A stretch of 64,000 nt of DNA. Source: Streptomyces sp. TLI_146 (GTDB taxonomy: Bacteria; Actinomycetota; Actinomycetes; Streptomycetales; Streptomycetaceae). Under the pieces are notes generated by a model. The model worked only from the letters and a program-made list of their open reading frames with translations, did not search any database and was not told the DNA's origin. The DNA is taken from the NCBI RefSeq assembly GCF_002846415.1, contig NZ_PJMX01000001.1, positions 3,968,001-4,032,000 of the forward strand, in the 5' to 3' direction. This document shows positions 54,782 through 62,727 of this stretch, piece after piece (position 1 is the stretch's first letter; every line of letters begins with the position of its first letter). The translations under genes and the position numbers were made by a program.

Positions 54782-56221
54782 TCACCCCCGCCCGCGCAGC
54801 CGCCGCCACGGCGTGAACGTGAAGACCGCGCCGCCGAGCAGGACCGCGGTCCCGGCGATCAGACCGAGGGCGCGCAGGGCGCCGTGGTCGTTCGCGCCGG
54901 TCTGGGCCAGGCCCCCGGCCGCCGACGCACTGCCGCCGGTGGCCCCGGCCGAGGTGCCGGTGCCGGAGGAGCCGGTGCCGCCGGACGCGCCGCCCTGCTG
55001 GGCGGTGGTGTCCAGTTCCAGGGACACGGGTGCCGTGCCCTTGACCGCGCAGGGGATGTTGATCTTCGAGCCGCCCAGGGTGACGTCGATCGTCAGGGTG
55101 CCGGGGCTGAGCGTCGACTTGCCGCTCGCGCCCGGTTTGTAGGTGCCGGTCATGTCGGAGAGGCTGACCGGGTCGCCGGTGTTCAGGGGGCCGGAGTTGG
55201 GCGGTCCCGTCACCGACACCGAGCCCTTGTCGGCGCCGCCGACGGTGACCTGCATGGAGGGCTTCAGCGCGCCCGCGGGGAGCGGGGCCGGGCTGTTCAT
55301 GACGCCCTTGGCGGTCTTGACCGTGAGGTCGTAGCTCCCGCCGTTCTTCTTGGCGCCGATCGTCACCTTGGAGTTGATGCCGGCCGGGCCGGGGGACTTG
55401 CAGGCGAAGGTGACCGCGACTTCCTTGCCGGGGAAGTCGCTCTGCCCGCCGCCTCCGGTGGTGCCGCCCGCGGAGGTACCACCCGCGGTCGTGCCGCCGG
55501 TCGTCCCGCCGGAGGTGGTGCCGCCACTGCCGGTCGTCCCACCGGACGTGGTCGTCCCACCGCTCCCGGTCGTTCCACCGGACGCCGTCGTCCCGCCCGA
55601 GGTCGTGGTGCCTCCGGACGTCGTCCCGCCGGAGGTCGTGCCGCCGGACGTGGTCGTCCCGCCCGTCGTCCCCCCGCCGTCCGTCACCTTGATCGTCGCC
55701 CCGGCGCCGGCCTTCTCCTTCGGGGAGCACTTGGTGTCCGTCGATATCGGCTTGCTGACGTTGATCGTGTACTTGTCCGGCGTCAGCGTGACCTCGCCCG
55801 CCTTGGTCAGCTTCAGCTTGGCCTTCATGTCGGGCAGGACCATCGGGCTGTTCTTGGGGATCGGCGGGTTCTGCCGCGGCCCCTCCACCGCCAGGTCGGC
55901 GCTCTGCGCCCCGGCCACCTTGACGGTGCCGGTCGGCTTCACGGTGTCCTTCTCCAGGTCGAGCACATCGGGGTTCTTGGACGCGGCCTGGACGGTCTTC
56001 CACACCACCTCCACCTCGTCGCCCACCTTCGCCTCGGCGGGCGCGGTGATCTGCACCTTGGTGGTGCCCTCGACGGGCGGCAGGCCGGAGATGGGTGGCG
56101 GGATGCACTCGGTGGCGTACGAGACCTCTGCCGCCCGGGCGGGCCCGGCGGCCAGAATGATTCCCGCGCCGCCGAGCATCAGCGCGACTCCTGCCGCGCT
56201 CATCCTCCGTTGCGTGGTCAC
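54782..56221 (-). CDS. sortase-anchored surface protein (LAQTG) with two related domains
   Basis: This 479-residue secreted protein has a signal peptide (about 1-31) and two copies of a beta-rich domain of about 110-130 residues, near residues 32-160 and 240-400. They are joined by a low-complexity Gly-Gly-Thr-Thr-Ser linker at about 167-235. Each domain starts near a Cys (ECIPPP; FACKSPGPAG), has a GxVxVxGPxN loop and an SDM/PDM segment, and ends near a second Cys. The sorting signal LAQTG (438-442), a hydrophobic stretch and a basic tail end it. The GTG start at 56221 overlaps the previous stop (GTGA). It is the last gene of a coupled three-gene set. Confidence 0.8.
   Translation of the reverse strand: MTTQRRMSAAGVALMLGGAGIILAAGPARAAEVSYATECIPPPISGLPPVEGTTKVQITAPAEAKVGDEVEVVWKTVQAASKNPDVLDLEKDTVKPTGTVKVAGAQSADLAVEGPRQNPPIPKNSPMVLPDMKAKLKLTKAGEVTLTPDKYTINVSKPISTDTKCSPKEKAGAGATIKVTDGGGTTGGTTTSGGTTSGGTTSGGTTTSGGTTASGGTTGSGGTTTSGGTTGSGGTTSGGTTGGTTAGGTSAGGTTGGGGQSDFPGKEVAVTFACKSPGPAGINSKVTIGAKKNGGSYDLTVKTAKGVMNSPAPLPAGALKPSMQVTVGGADKGSVSVTGPPNSGPLNTGDPVSLSDMTGTYKPGASGKSTLSPGTLTIDVTLGGSKINIPCAVKGTAPVSLELDTTAQQGGASGGTGSSGTGTSAGATGGSASAAGGLAQTGANDHGALRALGLIAGTAVLLGGAVFTFTPWRRLRGRG
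55480..55680 (-). repeat. Gly-Gly-Thr-Thr linker-coding tandem repeat
   Basis: Short units coding GGTT, SGGTT and GSGGTT repeat through about 200 bases. The DNA repeats imperfectly, with varied third bases, so it is kept in frame but could change length. Confidence 0.75.
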
Positions 56222-57327
56222 GGATTTCCCTTCGTCGTGGGGGTGTTCGGACGGTTCTCGGTCGGTGCGGAGTCGGGGGTGAACCACGGCAGGGCCGCGG
56301 TGGTCGTGGTGGTCGCCGTGGTCGTGGTGCCGTTCGCCGTCGGCGGCGGGACCGGCTCGGCCGGTCGGTGTACGGGTCGGCGGAACCGGCCCCACCGGGC
56401 GCGGCCACGGTCGGACCGCCCGCCCTCCCCACGCCCCCGCCGCGCGTGCCCGGCCCCGCTCGGGCGGACCTTGTCCACCACCGCCATCCCGATGCGGAAC
56501 ACCGCCGCCGGGACGACCAGGCACAGCAGGATCCAGAAGAGCGTGACGCCCCACGGGCGGCCCACCCCCCAGGGCTGGGTGGCGAGCACCTTCTGCCCGT
56601 ACTTCACGGAGACCTGGTAGTCGCCGTGCGCGCCCGCCGACAGCTCGAAGCCCAGCCGCACCTCGGCCTTGCCGCCGGGCGCGATCGTGCCCTTCCACCG
56701 CCGGTCCTCCCACTGCGGCGCGAACACGCCGTGCGAGGTGCCCACTTGGAAGACCGGGTCCTTGACCGGGGCCGAGCCGAGGTTGCCGACGGTGACGACG
56801 AGCGTGCGCGAGGGCGGCGCCCCGAACCAGGTGAGGATCCCGCCGCTCCCGTCGAGCCGCGGCGCGGTCAGGACGCTCAGGCGCCCGGTGCCCGACTGCT
56901 CGGGCAGCGGCGCCACCGGATGGCCGGTGATCCTCAACTCGGCGTCCACCACGGCCTGTTCTCCCGTCACCGTGGCCACGTGCACCACACAGGGGCAGGG
57001 CTTGGGCGGTGCGGCCACCGGCAGCGGCTTGCTGAAGGCGCCCTTGGCGTCGGTGGTCACCGCGCGCCCGTCGGCGTTGGCGCAGGAGTTGGTGCCGCCG
57101 ATCACGCCCTGGCCGGGGGTGGACTGGCCGCAGACGAGCAGCATCAGGAGCGTGCCGGGCCGCCAGCCGGTGCCACTGGCGGTGATCTCGGTCCCCTTGG
57201 CCGCCTCGGGCGGGGAGAGCGTCACGACGGGCTTCGTGTCGTCGGCGGCCGCGGGCGGCGCCCACGCCGACAGGAGCATCAGCAGTACGGCCGCGACCAG
57301 CGCCGCCCCTCTCGTCCGCGGCTTCAC
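56218..57327 (-). CDS. membrane-anchored surface protein with Ig-like region
   Basis: This 369-residue protein has a signal peptide at about 1-30 and a beta-rich extracellular part (35-265). Its first domain begins KPVVTLSPPEAAKGTEITASG and carries a paired-Cys segment, PCPC. A single membrane helix lies near 270-293 (TLFWILLCLVVPAAVF), followed by a basic cytosolic tail with a run of Thr. The family is not recognised; the arrangement suggests a partner of the preceding DUF916-like protein. Start GTG 57327 overlaps the upstream stop, and its own stop overlaps the next start, so translation is tightly coupled. Confidence 0.7.
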   Translation of the reverse strand: MKPRTRGAALVAAVLLMLLSAWAPPAAADDTKPVVTLSPPEAAKGTEITASGTGWRPGTLLMLLVCGQSTPGQGVIGGTNSCANADGRAVTTDAKGAFSKPLPVAAPPKPCPCVVHVATVTGEQAVVDAELRITGHPVAPLPEQSGTGRLSVLTAPRLDGSGGILTWFGAPPSRTLVVTVGNLGSAPVKDPVFQVGTSHGVFAPQWEDRRWKGTIAPGGKAEVRLGFELSAGAHGDYQVSVKYGQKVLATQPWGVGRPWGVTLFWILLCLVVPAAVFRIGMAVVDKVRPSGAGHARRGRGEGGRSDRGRARWGRFRRPVHRPAEPVPPPTANGTTTTATTTTTAALPWFTPDSAPTENRPNTPTTKGNP

Positions 57328-58256
57328 GACGCTGCTCCCGTCATCTCCGACTCGCTTACGGGCTCGGGGGATTCGGGGCCGCCCGGGTCCGGCCCGCGCC
57401 GCCGCCTCCGTATCCACAGCGCCGCGCCCGCACCCGTCACCACGCACCCCGCGCCCGCCACCGTGCCCCACGGCACGAACACCGCCGAGGCCGTCGCCTC
57501 GCTCGGGGCGGCCCCGGCCGCCGTCACCGTCAGACGCACCTCGACGCGGTCGAGGGCGGGCGGATGCCGCCACGGCTCGGTCAGCTCGACGCGCTGACCG
57601 GGCAGCAGCTCCAGCGGCAGCGGCCGGGCGGCGCGCCGCAGCGGGTGTCCGAAGAGCCCGTCGGTATGGGTGGCCAGGCTCGGGGCGAGCGTGGTGTTGC
57701 CCCGGTTGACCAGGGCGTAACGGATCAGGGAGCGGCCCTTGTCGACCCGTACGTCCTCGACCGTGAGCGCGGGAAGCACCGGGCCCGCGACCCGCACCCG
57801 GACCCGCACCCCGGTCTCCCGGCCGCCGCCGGACGCCACGAGCGCCGCCGGGTGGTCGCCGGGCGCGGCCCCCGCCGGGACGGTGACCGCGAACGGCACG
57901 TCGGCCCGGGTGCGCGGCGGGATCCGCACCTCGGCCGAGGCGAGCGCCAGCCACGGATCGGCGCCGGGGCGCACCGCGAAGGCGCCGGTGGCAGTGTTGC
58001 GGGCGGCGGCCCCGCGCAGCCGCAGGGTCAGCGGGCGCGCGGTGGGGTTGGTGAGCGAGAGCCGGTCCTCCAGTACGGAGCCGGGCGCGCCCTCCAGGTA
58101 GAAGTACGGTCTGCCGTCGCCGCTGGGCCGCGAGCCCCCGCCGGACGCGGGCGCGGCGGTCCACTCCCCGTCGGCGGCGCGCGCGGCGGGGGCGGACAGG
58201 GCGGTCAGGGCCAGGGCCGCGGCGAACACGGCCAGGCTGATCGGTCGTGGCGGCAT
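57324..58256 (-). CDS. DUF916-like extracellular membrane protein
   Basis: This 310-residue protein has a signal peptide at 1-27, a beta-sandwich region beginning YFYLEGAPGSVLEDRLSLTNPT, and a second Ig-like part near 170-250 (VDKGRSLIRYALVNRGNTTL). A C-terminal helix at about 260-280 is followed by RRRRR. The first domain resembles the DUF916 domain found in partners of WxL wall proteins in Firmicutes, where it helps bind peptidoglycan; this is an analogy from pattern, not an alignment. The ATG at 58256 starts a set of three overlapping genes. Confidence 0.7.
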   Translation of the reverse strand: MPPRPISLAVFAAALALTALSAPAARAADGEWTAAPASGGGSRPSGDGRPYFYLEGAPGSVLEDRLSLTNPTARPLTLRLRGAAARNTATGAFAVRPGADPWLALASAEVRIPPRTRADVPFAVTVPAGAAPGDHPAALVASGGGRETGVRVRVRVAGPVLPALTVEDVRVDKGRSLIRYALVNRGNTTLAPSLATHTDGLFGHPLRRAARPLPLELLPGQRVELTEPWRHPPALDRVEVRLTVTAAGAAPSEATASAVFVPWGTVAGAGCVVTGAGAALWIRRRRRGPDPGGPESPEPVSESEMTGAAS

Positions 58257-58414
58257 CGGCGGCTCCCCGTCGGGCGGTGCGGCGTGCGGCGTGACGACGT
58301 GCGGCTTGCGGCTTGCGGCTTGCGACGTGCTGAGTGCTGCGTGACGGCTTACGGCGTGCGGCTTACGGCTTCACGGCGTGCGGCTGGGAGCGCGCCCCGT
58401 GCCCCCGCGCCCCG

Positions 58415-59080
58415 TCAGCCGTGCGCCCGGGCGCCGCGCCGAGTCAGCCACAGCACCCCCGCCGCACCGCTGAGCAGCACCGTGCCGCCGAGCGTGCCGA
58501 GGGCGACGGCCGAGTCGAGCGGGCCCGTCTTGGGCAGCGACTCGGGCGCCGGGGTGCCGGTGCCGGTGCCGGTGACGTCGAGGGTGAGGGAGGGGCCGGG
58601 GCTGTTGCCCGGGGTGCAGGTCGTGGTGGTGCCCAGCGCCTTGATGGTGAGGATCGAGGCGGTGAAGGTGGCCTTGCCGGACGCTCTGGGTGTGTACGTA
58701 CCGCTCAGGTCGCTGATCTTGATCGGGCTGTTGGCGGGGATCTCGGCCGTGTTCGCCGGTCCGGACACCGCCACCGTGCCCTTGTCGGCGCCGCCGACCT
58801 TGATGACCGCGCTCGGGTTCATCGCCCCGGCGCCCAGCGCCACCGGGCTGGAGGAGACGCCCTTCTGGAACGACATGGTCAGCTTGTAGGCGCTGCCGCT
58901 CTTGACGGCCCTGATGTCGATGGGCGACACCGCGGCCTTCGGGCCGATCGGCGTCTCGCACTTGTAGTTGACGTCCACGACGTCGGCGTGGGCGGCCGGG
59001 GCGGCCATCAGCACCACCGGGCCCGCCAGGGCAGCCGCAAGGGCGAGTGCTGTCCGCTTCTGGTACGACACGTACGACAC
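58415..59080 (-). CDS. sortase-anchored surface protein (LPKTG), single-domain
   Basis: This 221-residue secreted protein has a signal peptide (about 8-32), one domain homologous to those of the LAQTG protein, and a sorting signal LPKTG at 182-186 with a hydrophobic segment and RRGARAHG tail. The domain has VNYKCETP at its start, GGADKGTVAVSGPAN in the middle, SDLSGTY and ASGKATF, and a second Cys in CTPGNSPGPSLTL. The GTG 59080 is used; GTG 59071 is also possible. It is 158 bases upstream of the three-gene set and may be its first gene. Confidence 0.8.
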   Translation of the reverse strand: MSYVSYQKRTALALAAALAGPVVLMAAPAAHADVVDVNYKCETPIGPKAAVSPIDIRAVKSGSAYKLTMSFQKGVSSSPVALGAGAMNPSAVIKVGGADKGTVAVSGPANTAEIPANSPIKISDLSGTYTPRASGKATFTASILTIKALGTTTTCTPGNSPGPSLTLDVTGTGTGTPAPESLPKTGPLDSAVALGTLGGTVLLSGAAGVLWLTRRGARAHG

Positions 59081-59252
59081 CTCGAATTTCCCTCGTTCCC
59101 GAGGCCGTTCAAGTTACTGACGGCACATCAGATTGGGCGTCAAGGTACGCCGGGGACCTTGGAGAGGGAAGACACACAACGCAAGGGATGACGGACGCGA
59201 GTGACACGAGTGCCCTGGGCGACCGTCCGGCGGGTGCGGGTGCGGGTGCGAC

Positions 59253-59723
59253 CTACGCGGGCGCGGCGAGCTCCGCCCAGACCGTCTTGCCGGGCACACC
59301 GGGCGTACGGACGACCCCCCAGTCCAGACAGAGCCGCTGGACGATGAACATGCCGTGGCCGCCGGGCCGTCCGGCGCGGTGCGGGGTGCGCGGCGCGGGC
59401 TGGCCGGAGCCGCGGTCGGTGACCTCCAGGCGCAGCACCTTCGAGGTGCAGGCGACGCGGAGCTGCTCAGGGCCCTCGGCGTGCAGACAGGCGTTGGTGA
59501 CCAGCTCGGAGACCACGAGCAGGACGTCCTCGGCGGCCGCGCGCCGGTCGGCGGTGGCGGCCGGGAGCCAGCCCCACTCGTGCAGTGCCTGGCGGGTGAA
59601 GTCGCGGGCCAGCGGCACGATCCCACTGGCTCCGTACAGGGCGAGGACGCGCGAGGCCGCGACCGGAGCTCCGTCCGGCTCGGGGCCGCGGTCGCCCGGC
59701 TGATGCTGCCGGGTGGTGCTCAT
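59253..59723 (-). CDS. SpoIIAB/RsbW-type anti-sigma factor kinase
   Basis: This 156-residue histidine-kinase-like ATPase is expected to bind the sigma factor encoded at 60540 and to phosphorylate the STAS protein. The N-box has Glu73 and Asn77 in SELVTNACLHA, Asp103 lies in VTDRGSG, and GGHGMFIVQRL is the G2 region. The first 30 residues are flexible. The start is the ATG at 59723. It is 80 bases after the STAS gene on the same strand. In S. coelicolor the sigma-I switch (PrsI and ArsI) has the same components. Confidence 0.85.
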   Translation of the reverse strand: MSTTRQHQPGDRGPEPDGAPVAASRVLALYGASGIVPLARDFTRQALHEWGWLPAATADRRAAAEDVLLVVSELVTNACLHAEGPEQLRVACTSKVLRLEVTDRGSGQPAPRTPHRAGRPGGHGMFIVQRLCLDWGVVRTPGVPGKTVWAELAAPA

Positions 59724-59803
59724 CAGCGCTTCACCTCACCGATCCACCGAACGCCTGGTTCGCCAACGTCTTGAGTCTGGTCTCCTGCCCCGCCGGAGCG
59801 GGG

Positions 59804-60172
59804 TCAGTCGTCCAGAGCGGCTTCGAGCGAATCATGCACGGTGAAGACCGCTTCCGCTCCGGTGATCTCGAAGACACGGGCCACCACGGGGAGCATGCCC
59901 GCCAGATGGACCCCACCGCCGGCCGCCTCGGCCTTCAGCCGGGCACCGAGGAGCACGTTCAGCCCGGTGGAGTCGCAGAACTCCAGCTGGCCGCAGTCCA
60001 CGACGAGCCTGCTGCGGCCCGCCTCGACGGCGGCCTCCAGCGGCTCGCTGAGGAGGTCGGCCGTGTGGTGGTCCAGCTCGCCCACGGGCGTGAAGATCTC
60101 GCTGCGGCCGTGCGAACGAACGCCGACCCTGAGCCGGCCCCGATTCGCGCTGCCGACCGTGCCGCGGTCCAT
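59804..60172 (-). CDS. STAS-domain anti-anti-sigma factor
   Basis: This 122-residue protein has a single STAS domain (about 15-115). The phosphorylatable Ser68 lies in FCDSTGLNVLL, the family site. When unphosphorylated it should bind the anti-sigma factor and release the sigma factor. The start is the ATG at 60172. It is divergent from the sigma gene with 367 bases between them, and in series with the anti-sigma gene. Confidence 0.88.
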   Translation of the reverse strand: MDRGTVGSANRGRLRVGVRSHGRSEIFTPVGELDHHTADLLSEPLEAAVEAGRSRLVVDCGQLEFCDSTGLNVLLGARLKAEAAGGGVHLAGMLPVVARVFEITGAEAVFTVHDSLEAALDD

Positions 60173-60539
60173 GCCCGTCCCTCTTCGCCATGATGTCGCC
60201 GTGCCGCACCGTGACCGGTGCGGCAGTGGTTCGTGTCCGTTTCGGTGCGAAAACTGTGCTCCCCGTCACAAGTGACGCACCTCTCCGCATACGTCACCGA
60301 ACACGGCTCCGTACACGCGGACTCCCCGAGAACACTACGCCTTCCCTACGCGCCTCGGAAGTCGAACACCGCCCAGAAACGGGCATTTACGGACAATGCG
60401 ACCTTGCGGCGATACGACGAAAGCGGGTAGGGGTAGTAGAGACAGTTTTTTCACCGCGACCGGCCATGGAGGCGCCGCACACCGATTCGCCACGTATGGG
60501 CATCGGCAGCCATATGCCGAGAACGATGGAGGAGACCCC
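60173..60539. promoter_or_regulatory. divergent control region of the sigma module
   Basis: These 367 bases hold no gene. A 14-bp inverted repeat, CGTCAC-AA-GTGACG (60264-60277), is the clearest element. A GGGTAG near 60427 resembles a SigB-type -10 but has no convincing -35. The sigma-gene end has a GGAGG ribosome site. Confidence 0.5.
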
Positions 60540-61412
60540 ATGTCACCCCGGCTCGACGAATCCATGGATACGTCGGCAACGCACGTGCCGCACAGCCCGA
60601 TCGAGGGACTCGACGATCTCCCGGAGATCCCTCCCTACGAAGACATCGCGCCGCTGGACGCGCGAGCCCTGTCGAAGACGCTCTTCGCGCGGCTCGACTC
60701 CCTCGAAGAGGGCACCCACGCGTACTCCTACGTACGCAACACGCTCGTCGAACTGAACCTGGCGCTGGTCAAGTTCGCCGCCTCCCGGTTCCGCTCGCGC
60801 AGCGAGCCGATGGAGGACATCATCCAGGTCGGCACCATCGGTCTGATCAAGGCGATCGACCGGTTCGAGCACGACCGCGGCGTGGAGTTCCCGACCTTCG
60901 CCATGCCGACCATCGTCGGCGAGATCAAGCGCTTCTTCAGAGACACCTCCTGGTCGGTGCGGGTACCCCGGCGCCTCCAGGAGCTCCGCCTCGACCTTGC
61001 CAAGGCGGGCGACGAACTCGCCCAGCAACTCGACCGCGCACCGACGGTGGGCGAGCTCGCCGAGCGCCTCGGCATCACCAAGGAAGAGGTCGTCGAAGGG
61101 ATGGCCGCGAGCAACGCGTACACCGCGAGCTCGCTGGACGCCCAGCCCGAGGAGGACGACACCGAGGGCGCGCTCTCGGACCGGATCGGCTACGAGGACC
61201 ACGACCTCGAAGGCGTCGAGTACATCGAGTCGCTCAAGCCGCTGATCGCCGAACTCCCGCCCCGGGACCGGAAGATCCTGTCGCTGCGGTTCGTCGCCAA
61301 CATGACGCAGTCCGAGATCGGCGAGGAGCTCGGCATCTCCCAGATGCACGTCTCCCGGCTGCTCGCGCGCACCCTGTCACGGCTGCGCAAGGGGCTGACG
61401 CTCGAAGAGTGA
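60540..61412 (+). CDS. sigI: SigB/SigF-family alternative RNA polymerase sigma factor
   Basis: This 290-residue sigma factor has an N-terminal 40-residue acidic region. Region 2 is at about 60-140 with EDIIQVGTIGLIKAIDRFE. Region 3 follows at about 145-210, and region 4 at about 230-285 with the helix-turn-helix MTQSEIGEELGISQMHVSRL. No pro-sequence is evident. It directs RNA polymerase to stress or development promoters and should be controlled by the partner-switching pair to its left. The name follows the S. coelicolor gene that sits next to a similar pair; the paralogue choice is probable, not proven. ATG 60540 has GGAGGA seven bases upstream. Confidence 0.88.
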   Translation: MSPRLDESMDTSATHVPHSPIEGLDDLPEIPPYEDIAPLDARALSKTLFARLDSLEEGTHAYSYVRNTLVELNLALVKFAASRFRSRSEPMEDIIQVGTIGLIKAIDRFEHDRGVEFPTFAMPTIVGEIKRFFRDTSWSVRVPRRLQELRLDLAKAGDELAQQLDRAPTVGELAERLGITKEEVVEGMAASNAYTASSLDAQPEEDDTEGALSDRIGYEDHDLEGVEYIESLKPLIAELPPRDRKILSLRFVANMTQSEIGEELGISQMHVSRLLARTLSRLRKGLTLEE

Positions 61413-61437
61413 AACGCGCGGTGAGGCACGCCTGTGC

Positions 61438-61468
61438 GAGGGCCCGTTCCTTCTGGGGACGGGCCCTC
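61438..61468 (+). terminator. hairpin terminator after the sigma gene
   Basis: GAGGGCCCGT pairs with ACGGGCCCTC over 10 bp with an 11-base loop. Confidence 0.7.
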
Positions 61469-61539
61469 GGCGTTGTTGACGAACAGTGCGGCGTGGGTCA
61501 CATTGAGCGCGGGGCAAGCCGGGGGGTCTGGGGGGACTC

Positions 61540-62727
61540 ATGCCGTACGGGACCACGTCGTGCTCGACGCTCGAAGCGACCATGCGGGACCGGCTCGGGC
61601 GCGAGTGCCTGTATCTGCCGTCCGGCCGGCTCGCGCTGTACGTGGCGCTGCGGCACTGGTGCGCGCCCGGCGGCCGGGTCCTGATGTCGCCGGTCAACGA
61701 CGACGTCATCTTCTTCGTGGTGCTCGCGGCCGGGCTGCGGCCCGTACAGGCGCCCCTCCACCCGCTCGACGGCTCGATCGACCTCGCCGCCGTGCCCGAG
61801 GAGACCTGGTCCGGCCTGTCGGCGGTCCTCACCACCAATCTGTACGGGAACCCCGACCCGGCGCCCGAACTGCGCGCCCGGTGCGACCGGTCGGGTATCG
61901 CGCTCATCGAGGACGCGGCACACGCCATCGGAAGCGAGGTGGCGGGGCAGGCGGTCGGCACGTTCGGCGACGCGGCCGTCTTCTCCCTCTCCAAGCACAC
62001 CGCCGCCAAGGCGGGCGGCTTCCTCGCCGTCGCCGACCCGGGCCTGCGCGAGGCCCTGGCCAAGGCCCGTGCCGAACTCCTCGACCCGCCCCGGCGCACG
62101 GCCGAACTCGCCTACTGGGCCCGGCCGTACGCGGAGGCGGCGGTCCGGGGCCTGCGGCTCGCGCCCGCCGCGTGGGCGGTGCTGCGGATGCTCGGCCGCC
62201 AGGAGCGCGAGGACATCCGGATGGCGCTCAGACCCGACGAGCTGGGCCGGGCCGTGCGGGCCGCGCCCTCGCTGGACGACTTCCACTCCTGGGTACGGGT
62301 GGACATGCACGACTACCGCACCGGCGCGGGCGGCCTCAGACGCGCCCGGATCGCGCGCAGGCTGGGCCGCCTGGACACGGTGCTCGCCCGGCACCGGGCC
62401 GGGGCCGAGCGGCTGCTTGCCAGTGAGTGGGCGCGGCCGGGGCCCGGTCCCGCACAGCCGCTGTTCCGGGTGCCGCTGCTCGTCGAGGACCGGGACGCGG
62501 CCCGGGCGGCGCTCGCCGAGGCGCGGGTGAACGTCGGCTACCTCTACGACCCGCCGCTCGACGACTACGCGGGCGCCGCCTTCACCGACCCCTCGCCCGC
62601 CCCCGAGGCCGGGCGCTGGTTCGCGCGGCACGCCCTGCCCGTCGACCCGCTGAAGGCCGAGCTGTCGCTGCGGGTCCTGAAGGAGTCGGGGGCCCGGCCC
62701 GCGAGAGGCGGGCCCGCCGGTGTCTGA
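61540..62727 (+). CDS. DegT/DnrJ/StrS-family aminotransferase-like protein
   Basis: This 395-residue PLP-fold protein of the sugar aminotransferase group has the PSGRLALYVALRH substrate segment near 27-40. EDAAHAIGSEV (124-134) is the usual DxxH-type motif. The PLP lysine is most likely Lys152 in FSLSKHTAAKAGG. It would aminate a keto-sugar nucleotide for a surface glycan. Its stop overlaps the flippase start by eight bases, so the two are co-translated. The region upstream to the sigma gene is 127 bases. The substrate is unknown, and a non-catalytic role is possible because the normal Gly-rich loop after the Lys is altered. Confidence 0.75.
   Translation: MPYGTTSCSTLEATMRDRLGRECLYLPSGRLALYVALRHWCAPGGRVLMSPVNDDVIFFVVLAAGLRPVQAPLHPLDGSIDLAAVPEETWSGLSAVLTTNLYGNPDPAPELRARCDRSGIALIEDAAHAIGSEVAGQAVGTFGDAAVFSLSKHTAAKAGGFLAVADPGLREALAKARAELLDPPRRTAELAYWARPYAEAAVRGLRLAPAAWAVLRMLGRQEREDIRMALRPDELGRAVRAAPSLDDFHSWVRVDMHDYRTGAGGLRRARIARRLGRLDTVLARHRAGAERLLASEWARPGPGPAQPLFRVPLLVEDRDAARAALAEARVNVGYLYDPPLDDYAGAAFTDPSPAPEAGRWFARHALPVDPLKAELSLRVLKESGARPARGGPAGV

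Noticed and set aside
55480..55680. CRISPR-like or non-coding repeat
   Set aside because: The repeat stays in frame within a secreted-protein gene and codes a typical Gly/Thr wall linker.
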